Shown here piece after piece: positions 25,452 to 34,881 of a stretch of DNA of 64,000 bases. Every line of letters begins with the position of its first letter. Position 1 is the stretch's first letter. The translations under genes were made by a program, and so were the position numbers. The DNA comes from Bacillota bacterium (GTDB lineage Bacteria > Bacillota > Clostridia > Christensenellales > SZUA-584): contig JAEWCC010000015.1 in the NCBI GenBank assembly GCA_023390815.1, positions 67,384 through 131,383 on the forward strand, in the 5' to 3' direction. The notes beneath the pieces were generated by a model, which searched no databases, was not told the DNA's origin, and saw only the letters and a list, made by a program, of their open reading frames with translations.

Positions 25452-26483
25452 TCACTCTGACGTTGTTTTATCATGAGGTGCGCATCGGTTTGTTGCTTCA
25501 TTCCGCGTATCTATGCAGCGCCCTCTGCTTTTGACGGACCATTCCAATGTATAGACGCGGCAGGGCATGGTTTCGTTCCGCGTTTCGCTTAAAATCGTAA
25601 AGCCGTGATTCAGAAAAAACTTCAGTGCACACTCATTGTCTTGAAATACGCTGACGCTAAGGCAAGGATATCTGCCTTTAAGCGCGTCCAGCAGCCGTGT
25701 GCCGATACCGGTTTGCTGCAGGTTGGGGGATACGCACAGCGTAAATATCTGGTTGTCACCTGAAAGGCTGATAAAAGCTGACACGACTCCCTTCGACTCA
25801 AATACAAACGTCGTTGCGGTTTTTATAGCCTCTCTGGCTGCGTCATACTGTTCGTGCCAGTAATCCCTGCCGATGTGTTTATGCGCTTCGATGTTGGCCT
25901 TCAGCCAGATCTGCATGATGCGCCCCATCTCTTCATCGGTGCGCTCACGTATGTCCGCTTCAAAGCTTTCCTGCTTATCCGCAGGCTTTGATAACCTGGC
26001 CCTGATATATCTCGGATCGAAGAATTTATTAACGACAAAGGCGACGAATATGCCGAACAGCGTTTCCCCCAGCCGCGCGATACCATAAAGCAGAGGCGGG
26101 ATCTCGCGCGGAACCACGAGGATCACGAGATAAACGACGACACTGATCGTGACACTGAATTGCAGCTTGAATATGTTGCAGAGATAAATCACACAAACAA
26201 CGCCGACTGTCGTAATCAGCGCAGAATACGGTTCCGGCACCAAACGCGTCAAAAATAAAAACAAGATGCCGGTCGCCGATCCGATCACCGTGCCCACCGT
26301 ACGATCGATGCCGGTCCGCACCGTCTGCTGAAGCGAAGATTTCATGCAGATCGTCGCGGCGACCGCCGCGTACACGCCGTTGATGTTGCTGCCAAGGTTC
26401 AGCAAATAGAATGTCTCCAGGCATATCCCGGCCGCCAAAGCGGTCTTGATAATTCGCATCCCAATCTTGAATCTTGGGTCCAT
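25452..26483 (-). CDS. Aromatic-acid-exporter-like membrane domain fused to GNAT acetyltransferase
   Basis: A 343-residue two-domain protein. Residues 1-160 have the pattern of the aromatic acid exporter / FUSC-like family: MRIIKTALAAGICL, helices with GVYAAVAATICMKSSLQQT, a TVGTVIGSATGILF stretch and two further helices. After a short charged linker, residues 175-315 form a GNAT domain of the YjaB type, with MGRIMQIWLKANIEAHKHI, the acetyl-CoA loop VSPNLQQTGIGTRLLDAL and NECALKFFLNHGF. A basic tail of about 28 residues follows. Each half is usually a separate protein. An enzyme that acetylates a compound at the membrane, coupled to transport, is an inference. Confidence 0.8.
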   Translation of the reverse strand: MDPRFKIGMRIIKTALAAGICLETFYLLNLGSNINGVYAAVAATICMKSSLQQTVRTGIDRTVGTVIGSATGILFLFLTRLVPEPYSALITTVGVVCVIYLCNIFKLQFSVTISVVVYLVILVVPREIPPLLYGIARLGETLFGIFVAFVVNKFFDPRYIRARLSKPADKQESFEADIRERTDEEMGRIMQIWLKANIEAHKHIGRDYWHEQYDAAREAIKTATTFVFESKGVVSAFISLSGDNQIFTLCVSPNLQQTGIGTRLLDALKGRYPCLSVSVFQDNECALKFFLNHGFTILSETRNETMPCRVYTLEWSVKSRGRCIDTRNEATNRCAPHDKTTSE

Positions 26484-26617
26484 CTCTCCTCCATCGGTTT
26501 ATCGCTCGCGCATAGCGCGTTACGGCACATAAACGCCGCTATCCTTAGAATACCCTATGCGGCCTCTGTTTTAATTTACAACTCAGCCGAACGATCTGAC
26601 AGCATTTTTGTCGGCAT

Positions 26618-26644
26618 AAACAAAAGGGAGCTTTCGCTCCCCTT
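26618..26644 (-). terminator. Terminator of the V-ATPase operon
   Basis: On the minus strand GGGGAGC-GAA-AGCTCCC is followed by TTTTG, directly after the subunit D stop. Confidence 0.88.
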
Positions 26645-27284
26645 ATCTGGCTTCTCTTTCGGCGATCATTTCTTTCGTCTTCATCAGGCGCACGAGGCTC
26701 CCGCGCTCGTTTTCGTCGAGTTTCATGCGGATGTACTTGATCGTTTCCTCAAGCTGCGGAATCATCACATACTCCAGCGCGTTAACCCTGCGGCGCGTCT
26801 TTTCAATCTCGTCGGCCAGCAGGTTGCATGTCTTCTCCAGCTCCGCGAGTTCCACCATCTGCGGCAGCACCGCGGCGAGGTTCGCCGTCGCACTGTCCAG
26901 CTCCGCCGAGGTCATCAGCATGCCATACGGAAAGAACACCTGCTCGCGCTTCTTTTCCTGATATCGAATGCGCGGCACATGTACGCTCATGATGTTGGCT
27001 TTGGATACGCTGATCTCCACCTCGCGCACGGGGAAAAGCAGCGCCTCGTCCATCGCTTCGCGGCTCATTGCCACGCGCGCAAGCACGAAGCCCGCAAGCG
27101 CCTTGCCGAGCGCCTCTTCCACCTGTTCGCGCAGTTCACGGTTGCGGCGGATCAGCAGCATAAACTGCCGCACCATCTCGTCGCGCTTGTCCTTTAAGAG
27201 CTTATGTCCTCTCGCCGCCACGACCAGCCGCTTCTTGAGCTTGGTCAGCTCCATGCGGGTCGGGTTCACCCTCAATATCGCCAT
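26643..27284 (-). CDS. ntpD: V-type ATP synthase subunit D
   Basis: Subunit D forms the central rotor shaft together with F. It is 213 residues with the family start RVNPTRMELTKLKKRLVVAARGHKLLKDK and long antiparallel coiled-coil helices at both ends (residues of about 8-70 and 140-205). It is the last gene of the operon and starts three bases after the B stop. A strong terminator overlaps its end. Confidence 0.97.
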   Translation of the reverse strand: MAILRVNPTRMELTKLKKRLVVAARGHKLLKDKRDEMVRQFMLLIRRNRELREQVEEALGKALAGFVLARVAMSREAMDEALLFPVREVEISVSKANIMSVHVPRIRYQEKKREQVFFPYGMLMTSAELDSATANLAAVLPQMVELAELEKTCNLLADEIEKTRRRVNALEYVMIPQLEETIKYIRMKLDENERGSLVRLMKTKEMIAEREAR

Positions 27285-27287
27285 TGG

Positions 27288-28664
27288 TTACTCCTCAGCG
27301 GGCAGGTATTTCTCAATCAGCGCGTCCTTGATGCGCTTGAGTTCGGTCTTCGGCAGTATCTTTAACAGCTTCCATCCGAGGTTCAACGTCTCTTCGATCG
27401 TACGGTTTTTCTCATACCCCTGAGAGACATATTCCTTCTCGAAAGCGTCCGCGAACTTGGCGTACAGCTTGTCCACATCGGACAGCGCCGCTTCGCCTAA
27501 GATGACGGACAATTCCTTGGCGTCTTTACCGCGCGCATACGCTGCAAAAAGCTGGTTCATCGTGTCCGCATGGTCCTCGCGCGTCTTGCCCTTGCCGATA
27601 CCTTTATCCTTTAGTCGCGACAGCGACGGCAGCACATCGATTGGCGGCGTAACGCCCTTACGCAGCAGCTCGCGCGAGAGGATGATCTGCCCCTCAGTGA
27701 TATAACCGGTCAGGTCGGGGATCGGGTGCGTCTTGTCGTCCTCCGGCATGGTCAGAATCGGAATCTGCGTGACGGAGCCGTTTCTGCCCTTGATACGCCC
27801 CGCGCGTTCGTACATCGACGCAAGGTCGGTATAGAGGTAGCCCGGGTAGCCTCTGCGGCCCGGGACTTCCTTGCGCGCCGCGGAGACTTCGCGCAGCGCT
27901 TCCGCGTAGTTCGTAATATCCGTTATGATAACCAGCACGTGCAGGTCTTTTTCGTAGGCGAGGTATTCCGCCGCCGTAAGCGCCATGCGCGGCGTGGAAA
28001 TACGCTCGATAGCGGGGTCGTCCGCAAGATTGATGAACAGCACAGTACGCTCGATCGCGCCGGTCTTTTTAAAGTCGCTGATGAAGAAGTCGGCTTCCTC
28101 GAACGTGATACCCACCGCGGCGAACACCACCGCGAAGTTCGACTCACCGCCGAGCACCTTCGCCTGCCGCGCGATCTGCGCCGCAAGCTGTGCGTGCGGC
28201 AGACCGGAGCCGGAGAACACGGGCAGCTTCTGTCCGCGCACCAGCGTATTGAGGCCGTCGATCGCCGAGATGCCCGTCTGGATAAACTCCTCCGGGTAAT
28301 CCCGCGCCGCCGGGTTTATCGGTGCGCCGTTGATATCCATGCGCTTCTCGGGAATGATGGCCGGGCCGCCGTCAATCGGGTCGCCCATGCCGTCGAACAC
28401 GCGCCCGAGCATATCGTACGACACGGCCAGCTCAATGCTCTTGCCCAGAAAGCGCGCTTTGGAGGTGGCGATCTTGAGGCCCTGCGAGCTTTCGAAAAGC
28501 TGCACGAGCGCCCGGTCACCGTTGATTTCAAGCACCTTACCGCGGCGCACTTCGCCACTCTGCTGCTCAATCTCGACCAGCTCGTCATATTTTACGCCTT
28601 CGACGCCCTCTACGAGCATCAGCGGTCCTACGACCTCTTTGATCGTGCGATATTCCTTAAGCAA
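27288..28664 (-). CDS. ntpB: V-type ATP synthase subunit B
   Basis: Subunit B is the non-catalytic, nucleotide-binding-fold subunit alternating with A in the V1 hexamer. It is 458 residues. It begins MLKEYRTIKEVVGPLMLVE, nearly the same as Enterococcus NtpB, and contains GQKLPVFSGSGLPH in place of a P-loop, as expected. The start is a TTG at 28664 that overlaps the subunit A stop by 8 bases, with GGTGGG 7 bases upstream. An ATG at 28685 would add seven residues that do not fit the family. Overlap implies translational coupling of A and B, which are needed in equal amounts. Confidence 0.96.
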   Translation of the reverse strand: MLKEYRTIKEVVGPLMLVEGVEGVKYDELVEIEQQSGEVRRGKVLEINGDRALVQLFESSQGLKIATSKARFLGKSIELAVSYDMLGRVFDGMGDPIDGGPAIIPEKRMDINGAPINPAARDYPEEFIQTGISAIDGLNTLVRGQKLPVFSGSGLPHAQLAAQIARQAKVLGGESNFAVVFAAVGITFEEADFFISDFKKTGAIERTVLFINLADDPAIERISTPRMALTAAEYLAYEKDLHVLVIITDITNYAEALREVSAARKEVPGRRGYPGYLYTDLASMYERAGRIKGRNGSVTQIPILTMPEDDKTHPIPDLTGYITEGQIILSRELLRKGVTPPIDVLPSLSRLKDKGIGKGKTREDHADTMNQLFAAYARGKDAKELSVILGEAALSDVDKLYAKFADAFEKEYVSQGYEKNRTIEETLNLGWKLLKILPKTELKRIKDALIEKYLPAEE

Positions 28665-30432
28665 TATCGATCCCACCTTCCTCATAGAGCTCGCCCATCT
28701 GCTGCTCAAGCTTCTTATTGATCTCGGCGAACCGCTCCGCCGTATCCTTTTCTTCCACATATTTCGCGCGGCCAATGTCTTCTCTTACGGGCAGCGACGA
28801 AATCTTCGAGAACTCCGCGCCCGCATTCAGCGCTTTTTCGCCCAGCTCGCCCCAGCGCAGGATCAGCCGCAAAAGGCCAAACTGCTTTTGCATCGAGGTA
28901 AAGGTGTCCACCTCGTGGAACGCGTTCTGATGCAGGTAGTCCTCGCGGATCGACCTTGCGGTCTCCAGCTTCAACCGGTCCTTCAGGGACAGCGCGTCCA
29001 CGCCGACGAGGCGAACGATCTCCTCGAGCTCGGCCTCCTCCTGTAGCAGCTGCATCGTCTTTTTACGCAGTTCCATCCACTCGGGCGATACACTGGTATC
29101 AAACCAGCCGCCCAGCCTGTCCACATACAGCGAGTACGAGGTCAGCCAGTCGATCGCCGGGAAGTGCCGCTTGTACGCGAGCGAAGCCGAAAGCCCCCAG
29201 AACACCTTGACGATACGCAGCGTCGCCTGCGAAACCGGCTCGGAGATGTCGCCGCCCGGCGGCGAAACCGCGCCGATCGCCGTGATCGCGCCGATGCGCC
29301 CATCGCTGCCCAATGCCTTCACCATGCCCGCGCGCTCATAGAAGCCCGCAAGCCGCGAGGATAGATAGGCGGGGTAACCTTCTTCGCCCGGCATTTCTTC
29401 GAGGCGGCCCGACATTTCGCGCAGCGCCTCAGCCCAGCGTGAGGTGGAGTCTGCCATGATGGCTACCTTGTATCCCATGTCGCGGAAGTACTCCGCGATC
29501 GTAATACCTGTGTATATGGAAGCTTCGCGCGCCGCCACCGGCATGTCCGAAGTGTTGGCGATGAGCACCGTGCGCTTCATCAGCGGCTCGCCGCTGCGCG
29601 GGTCTTTGAGCTCCGGGAACTCCATGAGCACGTCTGTCATCTCGTTGCCGCGTTCGCCGCAGCCCACGTAAACGATGATATCTGCATCCACCCACTTCGC
29701 GAGCTGGTGCTGCACCACCGTCTTGCCGCTGCCGAAAGGCCCCGGCACCGCGGCCACGCCGCCCTTAGCCACCGGGAACAAGGTGTCGATAACGCGCTGC
29801 CCCGTGATCATCGGCTCGGTCGGTGCTAGCTTCTCGCCGTACGGCCTGCCGCGACGCACCGGCCAGCGCTGCAGCATCGTAATATCCTTCACATCATCCG
29901 ATGTGGTTTTTACCTTCGCAACGGTTTCGGTGATGCTGTATTCGCCTTCCGCGATGGACTCGACGGTGCCCGATACGCCCGGCGGCACCATGATATAGTG
30001 CTTCACAAGCGTCGTTTCCTGCACGCTGCCAAGGTAATCACCCGGTGTCACCGCGTCGCCCTTTTTAGCGATGGGCTCGAACTTCCACTTCTTCTCGTGA
30101 TCGAGTGGATCGACCGAAACGCCGCGGCTGATGCGGTCGCCGATCTTCGCGCGGATTTTATCGAGCGGGCGCTGGATTCCATCAAATATCGACTCGATGA
30201 GCCCCGGCCCGAGCTCCACCGAAAGCGGGCTGCCCGTGGGATATACCGGTTCTCCCGGTCCCAGGCCGCTCGTCTCTTCATAAACCTGTATAGAAGCCAT
30301 GTCGCCCCGCAGCTCGATGCTCTCACCAATCAGTCTCTGTTCGCTGCCCCGGACAACGTCGTACATTTCGCTTTGTCCGAGGCCGCTCGCCACGATCAGC
30401 GGGCCGGAAACCTTGACTATTCTGCCTTCCAT
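28657..30432 (-). CDS. ntpA: V-type ATP synthase subunit A (catalytic)
   Basis: The catalytic subunit hydrolyses or makes ATP in the V1 head. It is 591 residues. The Walker A motif GPFGSGKTVVQ lies near residue 235, after the A-type insert (about residues 110-190); the catalytic glutamate follows in GCGERGNEM. The Walker B region and SRLAGFYERAG are present. It lies between F and B as in Enterococcus and Thermus-type operons. Confidence 0.98.
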   Translation of the reverse strand: MEGRIVKVSGPLIVASGLGQSEMYDVVRGSEQRLIGESIELRGDMASIQVYEETSGLGPGEPVYPTGSPLSVELGPGLIESIFDGIQRPLDKIRAKIGDRISRGVSVDPLDHEKKWKFEPIAKKGDAVTPGDYLGSVQETTLVKHYIMVPPGVSGTVESIAEGEYSITETVAKVKTTSDDVKDITMLQRWPVRRGRPYGEKLAPTEPMITGQRVIDTLFPVAKGGVAAVPGPFGSGKTVVQHQLAKWVDADIIVYVGCGERGNEMTDVLMEFPELKDPRSGEPLMKRTVLIANTSDMPVAAREASIYTGITIAEYFRDMGYKVAIMADSTSRWAEALREMSGRLEEMPGEEGYPAYLSSRLAGFYERAGMVKALGSDGRIGAITAIGAVSPPGGDISEPVSQATLRIVKVFWGLSASLAYKRHFPAIDWLTSYSLYVDRLGGWFDTSVSPEWMELRKKTMQLLQEEAELEEIVRLVGVDALSLKDRLKLETARSIREDYLHQNAFHEVDTFTSMQKQFGLLRLILRWGELGEKALNAGAEFSKISSLPVREDIGRAKYVEEKDTAERFAEINKKLEQQMGELYEEGGIDIA

Positions 30433-30481
30433 AAACTAATCCTTCCTGTCGTTCTGTATCTATCACGCGCATACGCGCTGT

Positions 30482-30799
30482 CTATTCGTCCCTGAATATG
30501 ACGTCCGAGCCGATGGCCTTTTCCACGTTGGCGCGGATCCCCTTCATGCCAAAGCCCGTGGTGCCAAGGGTACCCGGAATCGGAATGATCGCCGGAAACG
30601 GCTCGGTTTTAAAACGGTCAATCGTCTCGGCTGCCGCTTCCGCCGCCTGCTCCGTGACAAATATGATTGCGTACCCTTCGGTCGCGAGCCGGAAAATTTC
30701 CCTTGAAACCTCCGCGCCCGTGGCGGGGAACACTTCGATGCCCAGCGCCTTGAAACCCAGTATGCTGTCCAGGTCGCCGACCACGCCGATCTTGTTCAT
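30482..30799 (-). CDS. ntpF: V-type ATP synthase subunit F
   Basis: Subunit F binds D in the central stalk. It is 105 residues with the typical start KIGVVGDLDSILGFKALGIEVFP, a Rossmann-like fold, and the motif IIFVTEQAAE. The gap to A is about 50 bases and to C 12 bases. Confidence 0.95.
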   Translation of the reverse strand: MNKIGVVGDLDSILGFKALGIEVFPATGAEVSREIFRLATEGYAIIFVTEQAAEAAAETIDRFKTEPFPAIIPIPGTLGTTGFGMKGIRANVEKAIGSDVIFRDE

Positions 30800-30811
30800 G
30801 CTTCTCCCTCG

Positions 30812-31807
30812 CTAATACAGTTCTTTCATCCGCATGGTCACGGTTTCAGCGCTGATGCCGCCGAGCTTCGCCGTCATTACCATACGTACCGCCACAGCCT
30901 CGCGCTGCTTGGCGATGTAGTAGCCCATCAGCGGCCCGATGCTGAACATATCGCTGCGCGATTTCTCAAGCATCAAAAGCAGATAATCATCGCGCGCTTT
31001 TTCGAGCATGTACAGGCTCCCCGTTTTCAGGTACTCAGCAAACGCCGCGCTCAAAGCATACCGATAGCCGCTTGGAAGCGCCGCTGCCAGCACGTTCTCC
31101 TCCGCCGCGTCATATGCTTTTACAAAAACGCTCCGGTCGATCGTGCCGCCCTTCACAAATACACGCTCAAAAGACTCCCGGCTGTAATCCGATTTTCTCA
31201 CGCGCATGAGCGCAATGAAGTTGCTGAGATCAAAAAACGCCTGAAAGTATTCTGTCACGAGCGGATCGTTCATTTCCTTCAGCAGTCCGCGAATCTCCTT
31301 GGCATAGGCGCGATCCAGCGCAATGCCGATGATCGACGCGTCTGCCGCCGCCGCAAACTTTCGGTCAATATAGTGCAGCCCCGCCGTCATCGTATCGGGC
31401 AGATCGCGATAACTGTTCTCACCGAGGGCGCTTCTCAGCGTCTCGACCGGAATATTCCCAGGCGAAAGCAACACGCTCTCGAGCGGCTTGTCCTGCATCA
31501 GCAGCTTAATGAGCACCTTTAAGTTGTGAAAGTCGCGCTCGGTACGCATGATGCGGGTAAATACTTCGCTGGGGGATATCGCGCCGAGCAATGCATCCGT
31601 TTCGCCCAGCTCCTTGTCGATAAGTTGCTCAAAGGACGCTCCCGCAGGCGCAGGCTGCCCGTAGCCGATCTCACTGAGAGCGCGCATCGCGGCGTTCGCA
31701 TCCTTCGCCTCGATCACCCGCGCAATCTTATCTTTGGTTATCAGCCTGCCCTCAAGCGCCTTTACCCGGGCCGAGGCATAAGGGTAGCTGCTAGTGATTT
31801 CCGACAT
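30812..31807 (-). CDS. ntpC: V-type ATP synthase subunit C
   Basis: Subunit C (d-type) caps the membrane rotor ring and joins it to the D-F shaft. It is 331 residues, almost all helical, beginning SSYPYASARVKALEGRLIT and containing YIDRKFAAAADAS, both typical. It lies between E and F. Confidence 0.95.
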   Translation of the reverse strand: MSEITSSYPYASARVKALEGRLITKDKIARVIEAKDANAAMRALSEIGYGQPAPAGASFEQLIDKELGETDALLGAISPSEVFTRIMRTERDFHNLKVLIKLLMQDKPLESVLLSPGNIPVETLRSALGENSYRDLPDTMTAGLHYIDRKFAAAADASIIGIALDRAYAKEIRGLLKEMNDPLVTEYFQAFFDLSNFIALMRVRKSDYSRESFERVFVKGGTIDRSVFVKAYDAAEENVLAAALPSGYRYALSAAFAEYLKTGSLYMLEKARDDYLLLMLEKSRSDMFSIGPLMGYYIAKQREAVAVRMVMTAKLGGISAETVTMRMKELY

Positions 31808-31826
31808 AACTCACCCGTTCATCCGT

Positions 31827-32432
31827 TTATTCGAACAGTATGCGCGCAACATCCGTTTCTGTTTCATGCCACGCTTCGCTAAGCTGCGCTTCAAGCGACA
31901 TATTGATCTCCATGCCGCCCTCAAGATAGATGAAACCGCCGCGAATATCGCGCCGTTCGGGCAGCATCGTTACATTGCCTTTGCCCACGGTTTTCTTAAG
32001 CTCCATGTTGACGTCACTTAAAAAAGATTCGCCGAGCCGCTTCTCGTCCCGTCCGATGGCAATGGAACCCTCACCGGAAACCGCGCAGCCCATCAGACGC
32101 TTTTTCATCAGCGCAACATAAGCGGAGTCGTCCATGGCAAGCAGCAGTTCCAGCGCAAGATCCTTGGCCTTGCCCATCGTCTCCTGCTTGGCAGCGAGCA
32201 GCTGCTTACGATATTCGAGATCATAAACGGCTGTCATACGTCGCTCGTTTTCCGCCGCGGTTTCTGTCGCGCCGCGGTCGATCTGCGCCGTCATCTTTTG
32301 GATATCGCGCTCCAACGCTTCGTGCAGAACAAGCTTTTTTGCTTCGGCGTCCTGCCAATACTGCTCCGCGTCGCGCTGGGCATCATCCCTGATTTTTTCG
32401 ATTAGTTTTTCCGCACCCGCCAAAGCGATCAC
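31827..32432 (-). CDS. ntpE: V-type ATP synthase subunit E
   Basis: Subunit E is half of the peripheral stator stalk, with G/H. It is 201 residues: a long charged N-terminal coiled coil (about 5-95) followed by a globular C-terminal domain with a G-G-F-I-Y-L-E-G-G motif. The start is a GTG overlapping the subunit K stop by four bases (GTGA), so translation is coupled. Confidence 0.92.
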   Translation of the reverse strand: MIALAGAEKLIEKIRDDAQRDAEQYWQDAEAKKLVLHEALERDIQKMTAQIDRGATETAAENERRMTAVYDLEYRKQLLAAKQETMGKAKDLALELLLAMDDSAYVALMKKRLMGCAVSGEGSIAIGRDEKRLGESFLSDVNMELKKTVGKGNVTMLPERRDIRGGFIYLEGGMEINMSLEAQLSEAWHETETDVARILFE

Positions 32433-32929
32433 CCTTTAAAAGCGTTGCCGCCCAGCAGAATCGTCAGCATGGACACCAGCAGCGCCAGCACCGCGTACGT
32501 CTCGACCATGATTGCCATGGTGATGGCTTTACCGGACTCTTCCGGTTTCTTGCCCAGAAGGCCAATACCGGCTACTGCCGTTTTGCCCTGGGCGATTGCG
32601 GAGGAATAGCCCACGAACGCGATCGGCATCGCGCCAAGGAAGTAAACCAAACCCTGCGCTGCAGATATGGGTGCCGCCAGCGGCGAGATAACGCCATTAT
32701 AGAGCAGTATCAAAAATGCTACGAGCAAGCCGTAAATGCCCTGTGTGCCGGGCAGTGCCTGCAGAACGAGTGCGCGTCCGAAAAGCTCCGGGTTTTCGGA
32801 TACAACACCCGCCGAAGCCTGTCCAGCAATGCCCACGCCCTTAGCCGAGCCGATACCTGCAAGCGTAGCCGCCAGTGCCGCGCCCACCGTAGAAATCACC
32901 AGTCCGAAATAGCCACCGAAAAAGTCCAT
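32429..32929 (-). CDS. ntpK: V-type ATP synthase subunit K (proteolipid), probable Na+ type
   Basis: This is the rotor-ring proteolipid, 166 residues with four membrane helices in two hairpins (duplicated c-subunit, 16-kDa type). The ion-carrying glutamate is Glu143 in IMVETYAVLAL; the first hairpin has lost its own carboxylate. Leu59, Thr62 and Gln63 (ALPGTQGIYG) and Gln114 (SAIAQGKTAV) correspond to the residues that coordinate Na+ in Enterococcus hirae NtpK (Leu61, Thr64, Gln65, Gln110, Glu139, numbering from memory). This suggests a Na+-translocating enzyme. It overlaps the start of subunit E. Confidence 0.96.
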   Translation of the reverse strand: MDFFGGYFGLVISTVGAALAATLAGIGSAKGVGIAGQASAGVVSENPELFGRALVLQALPGTQGIYGLLVAFLILLYNGVISPLAAPISAAQGLVYFLGAMPIAFVGYSSAIAQGKTAVAGIGLLGKKPEESGKAITMAIMVETYAVLALLVSMLTILLGGNAFKG

Positions 32930-32984
32930 AAGAATCCTCCTATATCGTCATCCAATTACTCTTTTTTATCCTTCAGGCGTTGGG

Positions 32985-34880
32985 CTAATCCTCCAGCCTG
33001 TAGTTCTTTGTCTGTATACCGAGCGGCGCAAACATATGCCCGCCCGCTTCGTAAAACTTGGAATAGAACTCAATGTACTGCAACCTTGCGGTATGCACGA
33101 ACGCACCCAGCGTGTTGATCGCGATGTTGAACACATGCCCGATCGTCATGATGACAGCTCCGATGATGTATCCTACAACGTTGCCGAAAAACAGACCGGC
33201 GATCGTATTGAACACCATTGCAATGACCGACGTTGCCAGTCCCATGGCGAAGATACGGGCATAGGACAGAACGTCGCTCAAGTACCCAGTTGCGCCGTAC
33301 AACCCGCCCAGCCAACCGGTGATCGCTTTAATCACGTTTCTCTTCTGCCTCAGCTGGGAGACCAGCAGCATGGCTACGCCAGCCAGTATCAGATAGGTGC
33401 CGAATGTACCCACAACTCCGCCCAGTACCAGCATCACTGCGCCAATGAGCACGAACATCCAAGACATGTTGTCGAAAATAGCGCCAAAAACATTGCCGTT
33501 CTTTATGTTGGCGTAAACGCCCATCCCAAGGCCGAACAGCAGATGTACCATCCCAATGCCCAAGCACAGAATCAGCATCGTCATTGCATCCTCCAGTGGG
33601 TTGAGGATTGCAGGGACGCCTGGAATACTGAAAATGGTACCGAACACAAGGCCCCAGAACGCGGTGGATATACCGCAGATCATAATGACCGTTGTAACCT
33701 GACGAAACATACCGGTCGGCTTTTTGAGCCTGAGCACGAGGTACGTGCCGATGGTCAGAATAACACCATAGGCAAAGTCGCCGATCATCATGCCAAATAT
33801 AAAGAAGTAGAAAATGGCCATCATGAAATTCGGATCCACACCCCTGGATGACGGCGCAGAATACAAATTGGTGACCGCTTCAAACGGGGCAATTACTTTT
33901 TTGTTACGCAACGCCGTCGGTGGCAGTTCGTCCTCTGCGGGATCAATGAACGTAATGTATGCTTCGGGCGCGGCTTCGGTCAGTGCCTTTTCCACCCGCT
34001 CCTGCTGCTCCGCGATAATCCAGCCTTCCAGTACAAAGGCTTCGCTCGTTTCACCGAGCTGCTCGATACAGCGCTCGCGCTCGATCTCGTTGACGAGGTA
34101 ATCTTCAAGCGCCTGCAGGATGAGCTTGTCGTCCACAAACTTCTTAGCCTTTTCCTCATGCTCGGCTGCTTCGCTCTCGATCGTCTCGCACTCGCTTCGG
34201 TAATCGAATATGATATCCTTCGGCGTGCCGTAAAGCTCCTTCGTATAGGCCTCCGTGAAACCGATGTACTTGAGTTCACCCGTCAGCTTTTCTGCGATCT
34301 CAAGAGGCATGACCACATATACCGAAAGCTTGGACTTATCCACCATCTCAAAATATGCCTGATCCGCGTAGTCTGCCAAAATCTGCTCAAATTTTTCGGC
34401 AGCAGTGTTTGGAATGGTTCCAAGCAACGAGGTGGTATACCGGCCTGTACCCACGCTTTCGAGCGGCGCGTCAAAATGCTCGAACGGCTCAAGCTGCGCA
34501 ATACGCGATATCAGCCGCTGTCTGCGGCTTTTGAGTGCGTTCATCTCGTCAGAAAACTGCTTCATGCGCGCAATCGCCTTGTCCGCCTCATCAAGGCGTT
34601 CAATGACTTTTTTAAGCTCGCCGCGCGTGATCGCGGGCTTAGGCGTTAAAAACCCCGTCTTGGTTTCATCATATTTTCTGATCAGCGCAAGGGACTCGCG
34701 CACATCCGCAAGCTTGCCTTCCAGCGCGGACAGCGACTCCGGCGCGCCCGCAACACGCAGTTCTTCCTGCCCGGTCGAAGTAATCTCAACCGCGCCGAGT
34801 TCCTGCAGCGTTTTCATCACGGCGGGTCTTGATGAGGCGTGCGCGATGAGCGCCACCTTTTTCATTTGCAACAGCGCCAT
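32985..34880 (-). CDS. ntpI: V-type ATP synthase subunit I
   Basis: Subunit I (a-type) forms the stator ion channel. It is 631 residues: a soluble, partly coiled-coil N-terminal half (about 1-330) and a C-terminal membrane half with about seven or eight helices, including GMMIGDFAYGVILTIG and LSDVLSYARIFAMGLATSVIA. The arginine in the latter is the conserved channel residue facing the proteolipid glutamate. It lies between G/H and K, with gaps of 1 and 55 bases. Confidence 0.97.
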   Translation of the reverse strand: MALLQMKKVALIAHASSRPAVMKTLQELGAVEITSTGQEELRVAGAPESLSALEGKLADVRESLALIRKYDETKTGFLTPKPAITRGELKKVIERLDEADKAIARMKQFSDEMNALKSRRQRLISRIAQLEPFEHFDAPLESVGTGRYTTSLLGTIPNTAAEKFEQILADYADQAYFEMVDKSKLSVYVVMPLEIAEKLTGELKYIGFTEAYTKELYGTPKDIIFDYRSECETIESEAAEHEEKAKKFVDDKLILQALEDYLVNEIERERCIEQLGETSEAFVLEGWIIAEQQERVEKALTEAAPEAYITFIDPAEDELPPTALRNKKVIAPFEAVTNLYSAPSSRGVDPNFMMAIFYFFIFGMMIGDFAYGVILTIGTYLVLRLKKPTGMFRQVTTVIMICGISTAFWGLVFGTIFSIPGVPAILNPLEDAMTMLILCLGIGMVHLLFGLGMGVYANIKNGNVFGAIFDNMSWMFVLIGAVMLVLGGVVGTFGTYLILAGVAMLLVSQLRQKRNVIKAITGWLGGLYGATGYLSDVLSYARIFAMGLATSVIAMVFNTIAGLFFGNVVGYIIGAVIMTIGHVFNIAINTLGAFVHTARLQYIEFYSKFYEAGGHMFAPLGIQTKNYRLED

Positions 34881-34881
34881 G

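Noticed and set aside
27726..28721. Plus-strand open frame of 331 codons opposite V-ATPase subunit B
   Set aside because: Composition is Arg/His-rich and it mirrors the well-conserved ntpB codons; a shadow frame.
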